From Corallococcus macrosporus DSM 14697 (GTDB lineage: Bacteria > Myxococcota > Myxococcia > Myxococcales > Myxococcaceae): a stretch of 64,000 nt of DNA. The position numbers were made by a program, and so were the translations under genes. A model generated the notes under the pieces. It was not told the origin of the DNA. It saw only the letters and a program-made list of their open reading frames with translations, and did no database searches. The stretch is taken from assembly GCF_002305895.1 (NCBI RefSeq), contig NZ_CP022203.1:62001-126000 (forward strand). The letters are read 5' to 3'. The stretch's first letter is position 1, and the number at the start of each line of letters is the position of its first letter. Below are positions 32,901-43,016 of this stretch, piece by piece.

Positions 32901-33344
32901 GGCCACTTCGCCGCCGCCAGGGTGGCGCGCGAGCTGAGCGACGCGGGCGTGAGCGTGCAGTTGGGCGCGCATGGGCAGCGTGAGGGCCTGGCGGCGCACT
33001 GGGAGCTCTGGATGTTCGGCCACGGCGGCATGAAGCCGCTGCAGGCGCTGCGCTCGGCGACGCTGAGCGGGGCGCGCTACCTGGGGCTGGACGGGGAGAT
33101 TGGCTCGCTGGAGACGGGCAAGCTGGCGGACCTCCTCGTGCTGGACGGCAACCCCTTGCAGGACCTGAAGCACAGCCGCTCGGTGCGCTACACCATGGTG
33201 AACGGGCGCCTGTACGACGCGGCCACGCTCAACGAGGTGGGGACGCGGCGGCGTGCGCGCGCGAAGTTCTTCTTCGAGAAGGACGGCAACGAGGGCTGGA
33301 GCCCCAAGGCCACGGAGCACGCGCACACGCACTCGTGCGACTGA
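29940..33344 (+). CDS. Exported TolB-propeller amidohydrolase
   Basis: A 1134-residue exported protein starting at GTG 29940 (GAGG upstream) with signal peptide KRLTSALFAVLLTPAVPLAA. Residues about 95-680 are PD40/TolB-like beta-propeller repeats (FSPDGKRIVFTSDRGGGDNI, WSPDGQFIVARKH, FSPDGRYVYFSQD, PSRDGKQLAFVRR and others). Residues about 690-1110 form an amidohydrolase domain with the metal-binding HWH in LMPGLIDVHWHGAM, HDPSNSSEE, GVEHAIP and the C-terminal YLGLDGEIGSLETGKLADLL. The C-terminus ends in a His-rich EHAHTHSCD. Such fusions are thought to be periplasmic or secreted dipeptidase or imidazolonepropionase-like hydrolases; the substrate is unknown. Confidence 0.92.
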   Translation: MKRLTSALFAVLLTPAVPLAAQQAPAKPPAVRQDPPRPAPDTKDTARDAARAAEVDAPRPPSGEAAQKGEKEADTWKVEAPGFPSRQVSIDVTEGTWMNVDVSPRGDAIVFDLLGDLYVLPMGGGEAKAVTSGVAWDMQPRFSPDGKRIVFTSDRGGGDNIWVMDRDGSNARAVTEEKFRLLNSPAWSPDGQFIVARKHFTARRSLGAGEVWMYHHAGGEGVQLTERTNDQKDLGEPAFSPDGRYVYFSQDVTPGKTFEYNKDPNGQIYAIQRLDLETKEIDPFVTGPGGSIRPTPSRDGKQLAFVRRVRGKSVLYVTDVASGAERPLYDGLDRDMQETWAIHGVYPSVAWTPDNKSLVFWAGGKLHRIDVATKKVTPIAFRVRGTRTIFEAVRSPQAVAPERFNTKMLRWVQVSPKGDRVVYQALGKLYVKALPAGTPRRLTKQDEHLEFYPSFSRDGRSIVYTTWDDEKLGSIRVAPATGGEGKVLTTNPGYYVEPALSPDGKTLVYRASGDGYLMPGQWSRDTGLFAMPAGGGTPKRLARDGEQPHFGARPDRVYFLHVERKEKEDVRSLKSIGLNGGEERTHLTSAEATELRVSPDERWVAFRENFNAFIVPFALGAKSATVGPNSKALPLAKVSRDAGEYLHWSGDSQRLHWALGPELFTRGLKDSFRFIDGAPEKLPEAPEKGVDLSFPVKADVPEGTLALVGGRVITMKGDEVIEQGVVVVRGNRIVAVGPAGQVQVPSGAKVVDVKGKTLMPGLIDVHWHGAMGMDGLMPEQSWVHAASLAFGVTTLHDPSNSSEEVFAASEMARAGGVVAPRIFSTGTILYGASGAGYRAPIETVDDARAHLRRMKAMGAFSVKSYNQPRRDQRQKVLQAARELDMLVVPEGGSLLQHNLTMVVDGHTGVEHAIPVARIYADVKQLWGKSGTGYTPTLGVAYGGVWGENYWYQKTNVWEDKRLLSFVPRRVVDARSRRPSMHVPEDEFGHFAAARVARELSDAGVSVQLGAHGQREGLAAHWELWMFGHGGMKPLQALRSATLSGARYLGLDGEIGSLETGKLADLLVLDGNPLQDLKHSRSVRYTMVNGRLYDAATLNEVGTRRRARAKFFFEKDGNEGWSPKATEHAHTHSCD

Positions 33345-33393
33345 GCACCGCGGCACGTACACACGGGGCGGGCTGGCGCTAGAGTCGAGCGCC

Positions 33394-33858
33394 ATGCCCG
33401 TCTCCGTCGTCGAAGGCGACCTGCTCGTTCAGCCCGTGGAAGCCATCGTCAACGCGTGGAACCGGAACATCATCCCCTGGTGGCTGCTGCTGCCGCAGGG
33501 GGTGTCCGGGGCCATCAAGCGCCGAGGCGGCGTGGCGCCCTTCCGCGAGGTGGCGAGGGCCGGGCCCATGCCGTTGGGCTCGGCGGTGGTGACGTCCGCC
33601 GGGCGTCTGCCTTTCAAGGCCATCATCCACGTGGCGGGCATCGACATGCGCTGGCGGGCCTCGGAGCGCTCCATCCAGGACTCCGTCCGCAATGCCCTGA
33701 CAAGGGCCCGCGAGCAGGGATTGCGCTCCGTGGCCTTCCCTGTCATTGGCGCGGGCTCCGGCGGCTTCAATGAGGCGCGCGCCCTGGAGTTGATGCGCCA
33801 GGTATTGGACGTGGAGGCCGGCGCCCTCGACGTGAGCGTCGTGCGCTTCCGGCGCTAG
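33394..33858 (+). CDS. Macrodomain protein
   Basis: A 154-residue single macrodomain, which binds or hydrolyses ADP-ribose derivatives. Diagnostic parts are VVEGDLLVQPVEAIVNAWNR (the AIVNA strand), GVSGAIKRRGG, PLGSAVVTSAGRLPFKAIIH and AFPVIGAGSGGFNEARAL (the GxGxGG phosphate loop). It follows the amidohydrolase by 49 bp and may be cotranscribed. The usual second Asn-Ala is kept as NAWNRN. Confidence 0.9.
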   Translation: MPVSVVEGDLLVQPVEAIVNAWNRNIIPWWLLLPQGVSGAIKRRGGVAPFREVARAGPMPLGSAVVTSAGRLPFKAIIHVAGIDMRWRASERSIQDSVRNALTRAREQGLRSVAFPVIGAGSGGFNEARALELMRQVLDVEAGALDVSVVRFRR

Positions 33859-33918
33859 CGACTGGCGTCGGGCCCTCCCGTTGATGCTCGACTGCGGAAG
33901 CGGGGTGCCGTCTCCCGC

Positions 33919-34797
33919 CTACTCCTTGGACTCACCGCCGAGGATGCGCGGCGCCGTCGCGCGGTGGAAGCCCTCATAGGGCTTGGAGGCGGTGGTCTCC
34001 TCCAGCGGGAAAATCTTCGTGTTGCACGAAGCCCCGCCGTCAATCTTGATGACCTCGCCGGTGATGAATGCCGAGGCGTCGGTGAGGAGGAAGACGATGG
34101 CGGCGCTCACCTCGGACTCGGTGGCGAGCCGGTGCAGCGGCACCTCCTTCTTGAGGAGGGGAATCATCGCCTTCACGGCCTCGTCCTTGTAGCTGTCCAT
34201 GCCGCTGGAGGCCACCCAGCCGGGCGCCACGGCATTCACGCGCACGCCGGACGCGGCCCACTCCACGGCGGCCGTCTGCGTCAGGTTGAGCATGCCCATG
34301 CGCGCCGCGCCGGAGTGCCCCATGCCCGGCATGCCGCCCCACGAATCCGCGAGCATGTTGACGATGGCGCCCCCGTGGTTGCTCATGGACTGGAGGTAGA
34401 CCTCCCGCGCCATCAGGAAGCCGCCGGTGAGGTTGGTGGACACCACCGCGTCGAAGCCCTTCTTGGAGATGGCCGCCAGCGGCGAGGGGAACTGCCCGCC
34501 CGCGTTGTTGACCAGGCCGTGGATGGGGCCGTGCGCGGCGACGATGCGTGCCACGGTGGCCTTCACGCCCTCCTCGTCGCGGATGTCCAGCACCTCGAAG
34601 GACACCTTGCCGCCGTCCTCCTGGATTTCCTTCGCGACAGCCTCCAGCTTGTCCGGCTTGCGGCCCACCAGGACGACGTTGGCGCCCAGCGCGGCCAGCT
34701 CGTGCGCGGTGCAGCGGCCAATGCCACTGCCGCCGCCGGTGACGACGATGGTGCGGTTGCTGAAACAGCCCGGTGCGAAGAGAGAGCGGTAGCCCAT
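33919..34797 (-). CDS. SDR oxidoreductase lacking the canonical Tyr-Lys pair
   Basis: A 292-residue short-chain dehydrogenase with the NAD(P) motif VTGGGSGIG (residues 19-27), NNAG, and a C-terminal SAAIVFLLTDASAFITGEVI extension to the PYEGFHRATAPRILG tail. At the active site, where most SDRs have YxxxK, it reads GMGHSGAARMGMLNL, so Tyr and Lys are replaced by Ser and Arg. Similar replacements occur in 2,4-dienoyl-CoA reductase-like SDRs, and citronellol/citronellal-type dehydrogenases of atu clusters are relatives. Position 43 bp downstream of the TetR gene, divergent from the AtuA operon, supports a role in acyclic terpenoid or acyl-CoA breakdown. AGGAG precedes the ATG. Confidence 0.85.
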   Translation of the reverse strand: MGYRSLFAPGCFSNRTIVVTGGGSGIGRCTAHELAALGANVVLVGRKPDKLEAVAKEIQEDGGKVSFEVLDIRDEEGVKATVARIVAAHGPIHGLVNNAGGQFPSPLAAISKKGFDAVVSTNLTGGFLMAREVYLQSMSNHGGAIVNMLADSWGGMPGMGHSGAARMGMLNLTQTAAVEWAASGVRVNAVAPGWVASSGMDSYKDEAVKAMIPLLKKEVPLHRLATESEVSAAIVFLLTDASAFITGEVIKIDGGASCNTKIFPLEETTASKPYEGFHRATAPRILGGESKE

Positions 34798-34840
34798 GGT
34801 CAGCTCCTGATGTGGCGGTCGTTCGTGAAAGCGTCGGTCC

Positions 34841-35470
34841 TCAAGCCTTGCGCGCGCGCCGGGCGCCCAGGGCCTCGTCCAGGGTGAGCGCCCAGCGGTG
34901 GAGGACCTTCTTCCGCCGCGCGCTGTCGTCCCGCAGCAGGTTGGCCAGCGCGAGCCCCCGGATGAGGTCGAGCGTGCCCTGAATCAGCTCGCGCACCTCC
35001 GCGACGCCGTCATCCACGCCGAGCAGCCGCACCGTCAGCCGGTGGAACTCCCGCCCCACGCGCGCCTCCAAGGGCGCAAGCTGTGCGCGCAGCTCCGGGT
35101 CCGCCACGGCGGCCACCCAGAGCTGCACCGCCGCGGTGAAGACGGGGCTGAGGTAGATGCCCGCCAGCATGTGCAGGATGGCCTCCGTGCGGCGCGCGTC
35201 GGCTGGGAGCCGGGCGGCCTTGCGCAGCACCGCCTCCACCTGCTGGTGCCCCACGTACTCCACGGCGGCGGCCACCAGGTCGGCGCGGGTGGGGAAGTGG
35301 TGCTGACAGGCGCCTCGGGACACACCGGCCCGCTCGGCGATGACCGTCATCGTCGCGCCCGCCCACCCCAGCTCCGACAGGGCGCCAATGGCCGCCTCCA
35401 TCAGGCGCTGACGCGTGACGCGGCTGCGCTCCTGCTCCTGCCTGGCGGGCGTGCCGGATGCCTCACTCAC
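34841..35470 (-). CDS. TetR-family regulator of the atu-like cluster
   Basis: A 209-residue TetR protein with helix-turn-helix ATMTVIAERAGVSRGACQHHFPTRADLVAAA and a helical C-terminal domain. The longest frame starts with GTG at 35509, but that codon lies inside a 28-bp palindrome, so GTG 35470 (MSEASGTPARQEQ) is preferred; no strong ribosome-binding site is seen for either. It is followed by the SDR gene and is divergent from AtuA. Repression of both directions through the palindrome, relieved by an acyl-CoA, is the likely arrangement (inference). Confidence 0.85.
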   Translation of the reverse strand: MSEASGTPARQEQERSRVTRQRLMEAAIGALSELGWAGATMTVIAERAGVSRGACQHHFPTRADLVAAAVEYVGHQQVEAVLRKAARLPADARRTEAILHMLAGIYLSPVFTAAVQLWVAAVADPELRAQLAPLEARVGREFHRLTVRLLGVDDGVAEVRELIQGTLDLIRGLALANLLRDDSARRKKVLHRWALTLDEALGARRARKA

Positions 35471-35494
35471 CCGGCCAGGATGCGAGCCAGGAGT

Positions 35495-35522
35495 TAAAAA
35501 AGCAAGCACGCTTGCTTTTTTA
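35495..35522. promoter_or_regulatory. Perfect 28-bp palindromic operator between TetR and AtuA genes
   Basis: The left arm TAAAAAAGCAAGC is followed by two central bases (AC) and its exact complement. It lies 24 bp upstream of the preferred TetR start and 52 bp upstream of the AtuA start. It is A/T-rich at its ends, unlike the surroundings, and its size fits a TetR dimer pair. Confidence 0.75.
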
Positions 35523-35574
35523 GAGGTGCCTGCCCAGACTCACGCGTCTTTCGTTGCAGCCGAGTGGAGAGCTC

Positions 35575-37284
35575 ATGCCTGCGTCCCCCCTGCGTGTCGG
35601 CAATGCCTCGGGCTTCTACGGAGACCGCTTCTCGGCGGTCCGGGAGATGCTCGAAGGCGGCCAGCTCGACGTCCTGACTGGCGACTACCTGGCCGAGCTG
35701 ACGATGCTGATTCTGGGGCGGGACAGGATGAAGGACCCGTCCACGGGCTACGCCAAGACGTTCCTGAAGCAGATGGAGCAGTGTCTGGCGTTGGTGGTGG
35801 AGAAGCGGGTCAAGGTCGTCACCAACGCGGGCGGGCTGAACCCCGCGGGGCTGGCCGCCGCGCTGCGCGAGGTCGCCGCGAAGCTGGGGCTGAAGGTGAA
35901 GGTGGCGCACGTGGAGGGAGATGACCTCTCCGCGCAGGCGGACGCGCTCGGCCTGGGCTCGCCCCTCACGGCCAACGCGTACCTGGGCGGCTGGGGCATC
36001 GCGGCGTGCCTGCGCGCGGGGGCGGACATCGTCGTCACCGGGCGGGTGACGGACGCGTCGCTGGTGGTGGGCCCGGCGGCGGCGCACTTCGGCTGGAAGA
36101 CGGAGGACTGGGACCGGCTCGCGGGGGCCATGGTGGCGGGCCACGTGCTGGAGTGCGGCACGCAGGCCACGGGCGGCAACTACTCCTTCTTCACGGAGCT
36201 GGACGCGCGGCGTCCGGGCTTCCCGCTGGCGGAGCTGCACGAGGACGGCAGCAGCGTCATCACCAAGCACGCGGGCACGGGCGGCGCGGTGACGGTGGAC
36301 ACGGTGCTGGCGCAGCTCGTCTATGAAATCACCGGGGCGCGGTACGCGGGCCCGGACGCCACGGCGCGCTTCGACACCATCGCCCTGGCGTCACATGGCA
36401 AGGACCGCGTCCGCGTCTCCGGGGTGCGCGGCGAGCCGCCACCGCCCACGGTGAAGGTGTGCCTCAACCACCTGGGTGGCTACCGCAACGAGGCGACCTT
36501 CATCCTGGTGGGCCTGGACATCGAGGAGAAGGCGCGGCTGGCGCGCGAGCAGTTGGAGGCGGCGCTGACGCGCAAGCCTAAGGAGCTCCAGTGGTCACTC
36601 ACCCGGACGGACCGCGAGGACGCCGCCACGGAAGAGCAGGCCGCCGCCTTCCTGCGCGTGGTGGCGAAGGACCCGGACGCGAAGGTGGTGGGCCGGGCCT
36701 TCAGCGGCGCGGCGGTGGAGCTGGCGCTGGGCAGCTACCCGGGCTTCACGATGACGGCGCCGCCCTCCGACGGGGCGCCGTACGGCGTCTACACGCCGGC
36801 CTATGTGGAGGCGGGGCGCGTGGAGCACGTCGCGGTGCTCGAGGACGGGGCGCGCACCGTCATCGCCCCGCCAGGCGAGTCGCGCCCGCTGGAGCCGGTG
36901 GCGCCGTCCCCGTTGCCCGCGCCGCCGCCTGGAGGCCCCACGCGCCGGGCGCCGCTGGGGCGAATCGTCGCCGCGCGCAGTGGCGACAAGGGCGGCACGG
37001 CGAACATCGGCGTCTGGGCGCGCACGGACGCGGCGTGGCGGTGGCTGGCGCACGCGCTCACGGTGGAGACGCTGCGGGAGCTGCTGCCGGAGGCGGCGCC
37101 GCTGCCGATTGAGCGGCACGTCTTCCCCAACCTTCGCGGGCTGAACTTCGTCATCGACGGGATGCTGGGCGAGGGCGTGTCCTCGTCCACGCGCTTCGAC
37201 CCGCAGGGCAAGGCGCTGGGCGAGTGGCTGCGCTCGCGGCACCTGGACATCCCCGAGGCGCTGCTGCGCGAAGGACAGGAGTAG
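35575..37284 (+). CDS. AtuA-family protein (acyclic terpene utilisation, DUF1446)
   Basis: A 569-residue protein of the AtuA/DUF1446 family. N-terminal signatures: VGNASGFYGDRFSAVREMLE, DVLTGDYLAELTM, VVTNAGGLNP, and GWGIAACLRAGADIVVTGRV. It ends with an additional C-terminal module (about residues 460-569: RRAPLGRIVAARSGDKGGTA, NIGVWAR, LRGLNFVIDGMLGEGVSSST) seen in long AtuA forms. AtuA proteins are encoded with geranyl-CoA or related carboxylases in citronellol/geraniol pathways; the exact biochemistry is unclear. GGAG precedes the ATG, and the stop is 4 bp before the carboxylase gene, so this is an operon. Confidence 0.9.
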   Translation: MPASPLRVGNASGFYGDRFSAVREMLEGGQLDVLTGDYLAELTMLILGRDRMKDPSTGYAKTFLKQMEQCLALVVEKRVKVVTNAGGLNPAGLAAALREVAAKLGLKVKVAHVEGDDLSAQADALGLGSPLTANAYLGGWGIAACLRAGADIVVTGRVTDASLVVGPAAAHFGWKTEDWDRLAGAMVAGHVLECGTQATGGNYSFFTELDARRPGFPLAELHEDGSSVITKHAGTGGAVTVDTVLAQLVYEITGARYAGPDATARFDTIALASHGKDRVRVSGVRGEPPPPTVKVCLNHLGGYRNEATFILVGLDIEEKARLAREQLEAALTRKPKELQWSLTRTDREDAATEEQAAAFLRVVAKDPDAKVVGRAFSGAAVELALGSYPGFTMTAPPSDGAPYGVYTPAYVEAGRVEHVAVLEDGARTVIAPPGESRPLEPVAPSPLPAPPPGGPTRRAPLGRIVAARSGDKGGTANIGVWARTDAAWRWLAHALTVETLRELLPEAAPLPIERHVFPNLRGLNFVIDGMLGEGVSSSTRFDPQGKALGEWLRSRHLDIPEALLREGQE

Positions 37285-37288
37285 ACCG

Positions 37289-38905
37289 ATGCCCCGAATC
37301 ACCTCGCGAATCGACCCGAACTCCGAGTCCTTCCAGGCGAACCGCGCGGACATGCTGGCCCGCGTCGCCGAGCTGCGCGCCATCGAGGCGAAGGTCCGCC
37401 ACACGGAGAACCAGGCGAAGGACAAGTTCCACAAGCGCGGGCAGCTCTTGCCCCGGGAGCGGCTGATGCTGCTGCTCGACAGGGGCTCGCCCTTCCTGGA
37501 GCTGTCCACGCTGTGTGGCCATGGCTACCACGACGACAGCGACGGCTCGCTGGCGGGCGGCAACAGCATCATCGGCATCGGCTACGTGTCCGGGGTGCGG
37601 TGCCTCGTCTTCGCGAACAACTCCGCCATCAAGGGCGGCACCGCGTCGCCGTGGGGCGTGCAGAAGGCGCTGCGGGGCCAGGCGCTGGCGCTGGAGAACA
37701 AGCTGCCCATGGTGTCGCTGGTGGAGAGCGGCGGCGCCAACCTGATGTACCAGCAGGAAATCTTCATCCCCGGTGGGGAGACCTTCTACAACCAGGCGCG
37801 GCTGTCCGCGGCGGGCATCCCCCAGGTGACGGTGGTGCACGGCTCCAGCACGGCGGGCGGCGCCTACCTGCCGGGCCTGTCCGACTACGTGGTGATGGTG
37901 AAGAAGAAGGCCAAGGTGTTCCTCGCGGGCCCGCCGCTGCTCAAGGCGGCCACGGGGGAGGTCGCCACGGACGAGGAGCTGGGCGGCGCCGAGATGCACG
38001 CCACGGTGGCGGGTACCGCGGACTACCTGGCCGAGGACGACGCGGACGCCATCCGCATGGCGCGGGAAGTCGTGGCGAAGCTGGGGTGGAACGCGCAGCT
38101 CCCGTCCGCCGAGCGGCCCACGTATGCGGAGCCGGTGTACTCGCCCGACGAGCTCTGCGGCGCGGTGCCCGTGGACTACCGCAAGCCCTACGACTGCCGC
38201 GAGGTCATCGCGCGCATCGTGGATGGCTCGGAGTTCACCGGCTTCAAGGACGAATACGACGCGCACACCGTCTGCGGCTGGGCGAGCCTGTATGGCCACC
38301 CGGTGGGCATCATCGGCAACAACGGGCCCATCTCGCCCCACGGCGCGACGAAGGCGGCGCAGTTCATCCAGCTCTGCTGCCAGAAGGACACGCCCATCCT
38401 CTACCTGCAGAACACCACGGGCTACCTGGTGGGCACGCAGCCGGAGCAGGGGGGCATCGTGAAGCACGGCGCGAAGATGATTCAGGCCGTGGCCAACGCG
38501 ACGGTGCCGCAGCTCACGGTGTTGATTGGCGGCGCGTTTGGCGCGGGCAATTACGGCATGTGTGGCCGCCCCTTCCACCCGCGCTTCATCTTCGGCTGGC
38601 CCAACGCGCGCACCGCCGTCATGGGCGGCGAGCAGGCGGCGAAGGTGATGTCCATCGTCTTCGGGGAGAAGCTGGCCCGGCAGGGGCAGGCGGTGGACGA
38701 GGCGCAACTCAAGGCGTTCTGCCAGCCCATCATCGACCAGTTCGACAAGGAGTCGCACCCGTTCAACTGCAGCGCGCGGCTGTTCGACGACGGGCTCATC
38801 GACCCGCGGGACACGCGGCGGGTGCTCGGCTTCGCCCTGTCGGTGTGCCGCGAGGCGAAGCGGCGGCAGGTGCACCCCAACACGTTCGGCGTCGCGCGGC
38901 TGTGA
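37289..38905 (+). CDS. Acyl-CoA carboxylase beta (carboxyltransferase) subunit
   Basis: A 538-residue carboxyltransferase of the methylcrotonyl-/geranyl-CoA carboxylase type (LiuB/AtuC-like). Recognisable are GQLLPRERLMLLLDRGSPFL, the acyl-CoA pocket with VESGGANL and GSSTAGGAYLPGLSDY, and the biotin-side GPISPHGATKAAQFIQLCCQ, then NTTGYLVG and GAGNYGMCGRPFHPRF. Together with the following alpha subunit it would carboxylate a branched enoyl-CoA at the gamma carbon. It sits between AtuA (4 bp) and the alpha subunit (14 bp). Sequence alone does not separate geranyl-CoA from methylcrotonyl-CoA specificity; the AtuA neighbour favours the first. Confidence 0.92.
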   Translation: MPRITSRIDPNSESFQANRADMLARVAELRAIEAKVRHTENQAKDKFHKRGQLLPRERLMLLLDRGSPFLELSTLCGHGYHDDSDGSLAGGNSIIGIGYVSGVRCLVFANNSAIKGGTASPWGVQKALRGQALALENKLPMVSLVESGGANLMYQQEIFIPGGETFYNQARLSAAGIPQVTVVHGSSTAGGAYLPGLSDYVVMVKKKAKVFLAGPPLLKAATGEVATDEELGGAEMHATVAGTADYLAEDDADAIRMAREVVAKLGWNAQLPSAERPTYAEPVYSPDELCGAVPVDYRKPYDCREVIARIVDGSEFTGFKDEYDAHTVCGWASLYGHPVGIIGNNGPISPHGATKAAQFIQLCCQKDTPILYLQNTTGYLVGTQPEQGGIVKHGAKMIQAVANATVPQLTVLIGGAFGAGNYGMCGRPFHPRFIFGWPNARTAVMGGEQAAKVMSIVFGEKLARQGQAVDEAQLKAFCQPIIDQFDKESHPFNCSARLFDDGLIDPRDTRRVLGFALSVCREAKRRQVHPNTFGVARL

Positions 38906-38919
38906 GAGGAGCGGACACG

Positions 38920-40914
<1,995 letters not shown>

Positions 40915-41024
40915 GAAGAGAGATGTCTCCCCTTGAACGAAAGGAGGCGGCATCAGGAGCGCAGCGCACGGGCGCGCTGTCCGAGCGCGCTTGGCCATGT
41001 CCGAGGTACGAATAGAATACGGGC

Positions 41025-42077
41025 ATGTCGCTGGCCATCACCGGATTGGGGCTGGTGTCCTCTCTGGGTCATGACGTGGTCTCCGGGTGCGCGGCGATTC
41101 GCTGCGGAATGTCGCGGCCTGTCCCACTGGGGCTGCAGGTTGTCTCTTCCGGAGATGAGCCCGGCGTCGAGTCCGTGGTGGGATTTCCCATCCAGGGACT
41201 CACGGATGGATTCGTGGGGCTGGGCCTCTATGCGCTGCTCGTCCAGGAGGCCATCCAGGACCTGTGCATCTATTCGGGGCTCACGGGAGCGGACCCCCGC
41301 TTCTGGCAGGACACCGCATTTTTCCTGGGCCTTTCGGGCCCTCGAACGCCCGAGCAGGACCTGATGGTGGAGCAGCTCCAAGAGCGGCTCCTTCCGGCGG
41401 TCAGCCGCCGCAGCGGTCTGGTCTTCTCGCCAAGGCTTCAGAAGGTCTTGGCTCGCGGGCACGTCTCCGTCCTCTCGGCCATGGCTGAAGCGGGCGAAGC
41501 CATCGCCTCCGGCCAGGTCCAGCGGGCGCTCATCGTCGGGGTGGACAGCCTCACGAGTGACCTGGAGGCGCTGGAGTGGCTGGCCATGAAGGGGCGGCTG
41601 AAGACGCCGGAGCGCGCCGTGGGCTTCATGCCAGGAGAGGCCGCCGTGGCGTTGCTCGTCGAGGACCCGGGTCAGGCGAGAAGGCGTGGGGCCAGGGTGG
41701 AGGCGCGCGTCGAGGCGCTGCATGTCGGAGGGGGAGGCGGCGCGGCGCCCTCGATGCGGTTGGTGGGGGTGCTGGAGGAGACGCTGGCCCGGGCGACGCG
41801 GATTGGCGACGTGTACGGTGACCTCAACGGCGAGGAGTCACGGGCGATGGAGTGGGGCACGCTCCTGGCGCGGCTCCCCGCGGACTCCGTATTGGCCGAG
41901 GCCCGGAGTCACTGGCCGGCGGTGTCGCTGGGGGACACCGGGGCGGCCAGCGGTGGCGTGTCCGTGGCGGTGGCCACGCGGTCGTTCGTGCGGAAGTACG
42001 CGCGCGGTGATGAGATTCTCGTGTGGTCGAGGTCTGATGAGGGCGCGGTGGCCTCGGGGCTGCTTGTCCGTCCATAG
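41025..42077 (+). CDS. Degenerate beta-ketoacyl-synthase-like protein, second locus
   Basis: A 350-residue thiolase-fold protein, starting MSLAITGLGLVSSLGHDVVS as in true ketosynthases, and paralogous to 346-1467. The core RALIVGVDSLTSDLEALEWL, LKTPERAVGFMPGEAAVALL and the C-terminal LGDTGAASGGVSVAVA are kept. The nucleophile Cys motif is absent (RGHVSVLSAMAEAGEAI in its place) and the first catalytic His motif reads GDTG instead of GHTG. It is therefore probably non-enzymatic. It is 12 bp upstream of the nuclease toxin gene and very likely cotranscribed, pointing to a role in toxin folding or loading. Confidence 0.78.
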   Translation: MSLAITGLGLVSSLGHDVVSGCAAIRCGMSRPVPLGLQVVSSGDEPGVESVVGFPIQGLTDGFVGLGLYALLVQEAIQDLCIYSGLTGADPRFWQDTAFFLGLSGPRTPEQDLMVEQLQERLLPAVSRRSGLVFSPRLQKVLARGHVSVLSAMAEAGEAIASGQVQRALIVGVDSLTSDLEALEWLAMKGRLKTPERAVGFMPGEAAVALLVEDPGQARRRGARVEARVEALHVGGGGGAAPSMRLVGVLEETLARATRIGDVYGDLNGEESRAMEWGTLLARLPADSVLAEARSHWPAVSLGDTGAASGGVSVAVATRSFVRKYARGDEILVWSRSDEGAVASGLLVRP

Positions 42078-42089
42078 GAGCGTGAAGGC

Positions 42090-43007
42090 ATGGCATCCAG
42101 CGATACGCACCTGGCGTGGGACCCGAAGACGCTCAACCACACGGACCGGCCCTCCGGGTTCGGGTGCCTGTGGCGGCATACGATTACGGACAACGGTGGT
42201 TGGAGCGCCCATCCGTGCAACCACATGTCCAATTGCTACAAGGTCTCCTTGAATGAGCGCAGCGCGCTCTACAACAAGGACCATCAGGCGATTGCCCGGC
42301 GGATGAAGCTGGTCCAGGAGGACTTCGGCCTGAGCGGCAAGGCGAAGAAGCGCATCTGGAAGCGCTTCCCCGTCAGTGACAACTCGAAGCGGAAGCTGAC
42401 CCTGTCGGACTTCTTCGACAGAGCGCGGCAGTCCCTCTACTGGCTGCGCCGGGGGCCGGAGGGGTGGCACATCGGGGTGAAGCACCTGGACCCGGTGCCG
42501 AATCAGGCGCTGAAGAAGGGGAACCGGCCTCAGTTCCAGCCTCGTCAGAATCAGACCCAGGGTGGGCATGGGGCCTTCTATCCCTACGAGCACAACTACC
42601 ACCACCTCATCCCGGTCGGCGCCGTCGAGGAGTGGGTCATCGGCAAGGGAGGGTCGGGGAGCCCGGCGCGCTCCGACCAGGTGGTGAAGCTCATCCTCAT
42701 CTCGCGGTGGAACATCCACAACGAGAAGAACATGGTCCTGCTACCGCAGCAGGAGTTCGAGGCGCTCATCGTGGGCCTGCCGGCCCACTGCCCGTGGGGC
42801 GTGCCCGCGCATGCGGCGTATCAGACGTCGCTCAAAGATCGGCTCCGGGAGCTGCGAGGTGTGATTGACCGTGCTGTGATCGAGAAACAGCACCCAAGGG
42901 ATCTCAAGGCAGCTATTCTTGAAGAATTGAATGAGCTATCTGAATCGCTACTTGAACAGGTCAAACAGATGAGGGCTGGTGTTCAGCTCGGTGCTGTTGA
43001 TGTCTAG
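42090..43007 (+). CDS. HNH/AHH-type nuclease toxin, second locus
   Basis: A 305-residue soluble protein. The C-terminal half has NYHHLIPVGA (H171-H172) followed by SRWNIHNEKNMVLLPQ and H233/H241 (PAHCPWGVPAHAAY), the order of an AHH/HNH treble-clef nuclease toxin and comparable with EAHHILP...HNIIMLP...VHALLQHP of the gene at 4596. The N-terminal 120 residues contain several Cys/His (FGCLWRHTITDNGG, HPCNHMSNCYK) and match nothing I know. No signal peptide, so a secretion system is assumed. The last 150 bases turn A+T-rich. Two Imm11-like genes follow, 9 bp downstream. Confidence 0.8.
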   Translation: MASSDTHLAWDPKTLNHTDRPSGFGCLWRHTITDNGGWSAHPCNHMSNCYKVSLNERSALYNKDHQAIARRMKLVQEDFGLSGKAKKRIWKRFPVSDNSKRKLTLSDFFDRARQSLYWLRRGPEGWHIGVKHLDPVPNQALKKGNRPQFQPRQNQTQGGHGAFYPYEHNYHHLIPVGAVEEWVIGKGGSGSPARSDQVVKLILISRWNIHNEKNMVLLPQQEFEALIVGLPAHCPWGVPAHAAYQTSLKDRLRELRGVIDRAVIEKQHPRDLKAAILEELNELSESLLEQVKQMRAGVQLGAVDV

Positions 43008-43016
43008 AGGCCTTGC

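Noticed and set aside
37513-38919. Upstream extension of the biotin carboxylase frame
   Set aside because: It is a same-strand shadow of the carboxyltransferase gene; ATG 38920 with GAGAGGAG matches the family start.
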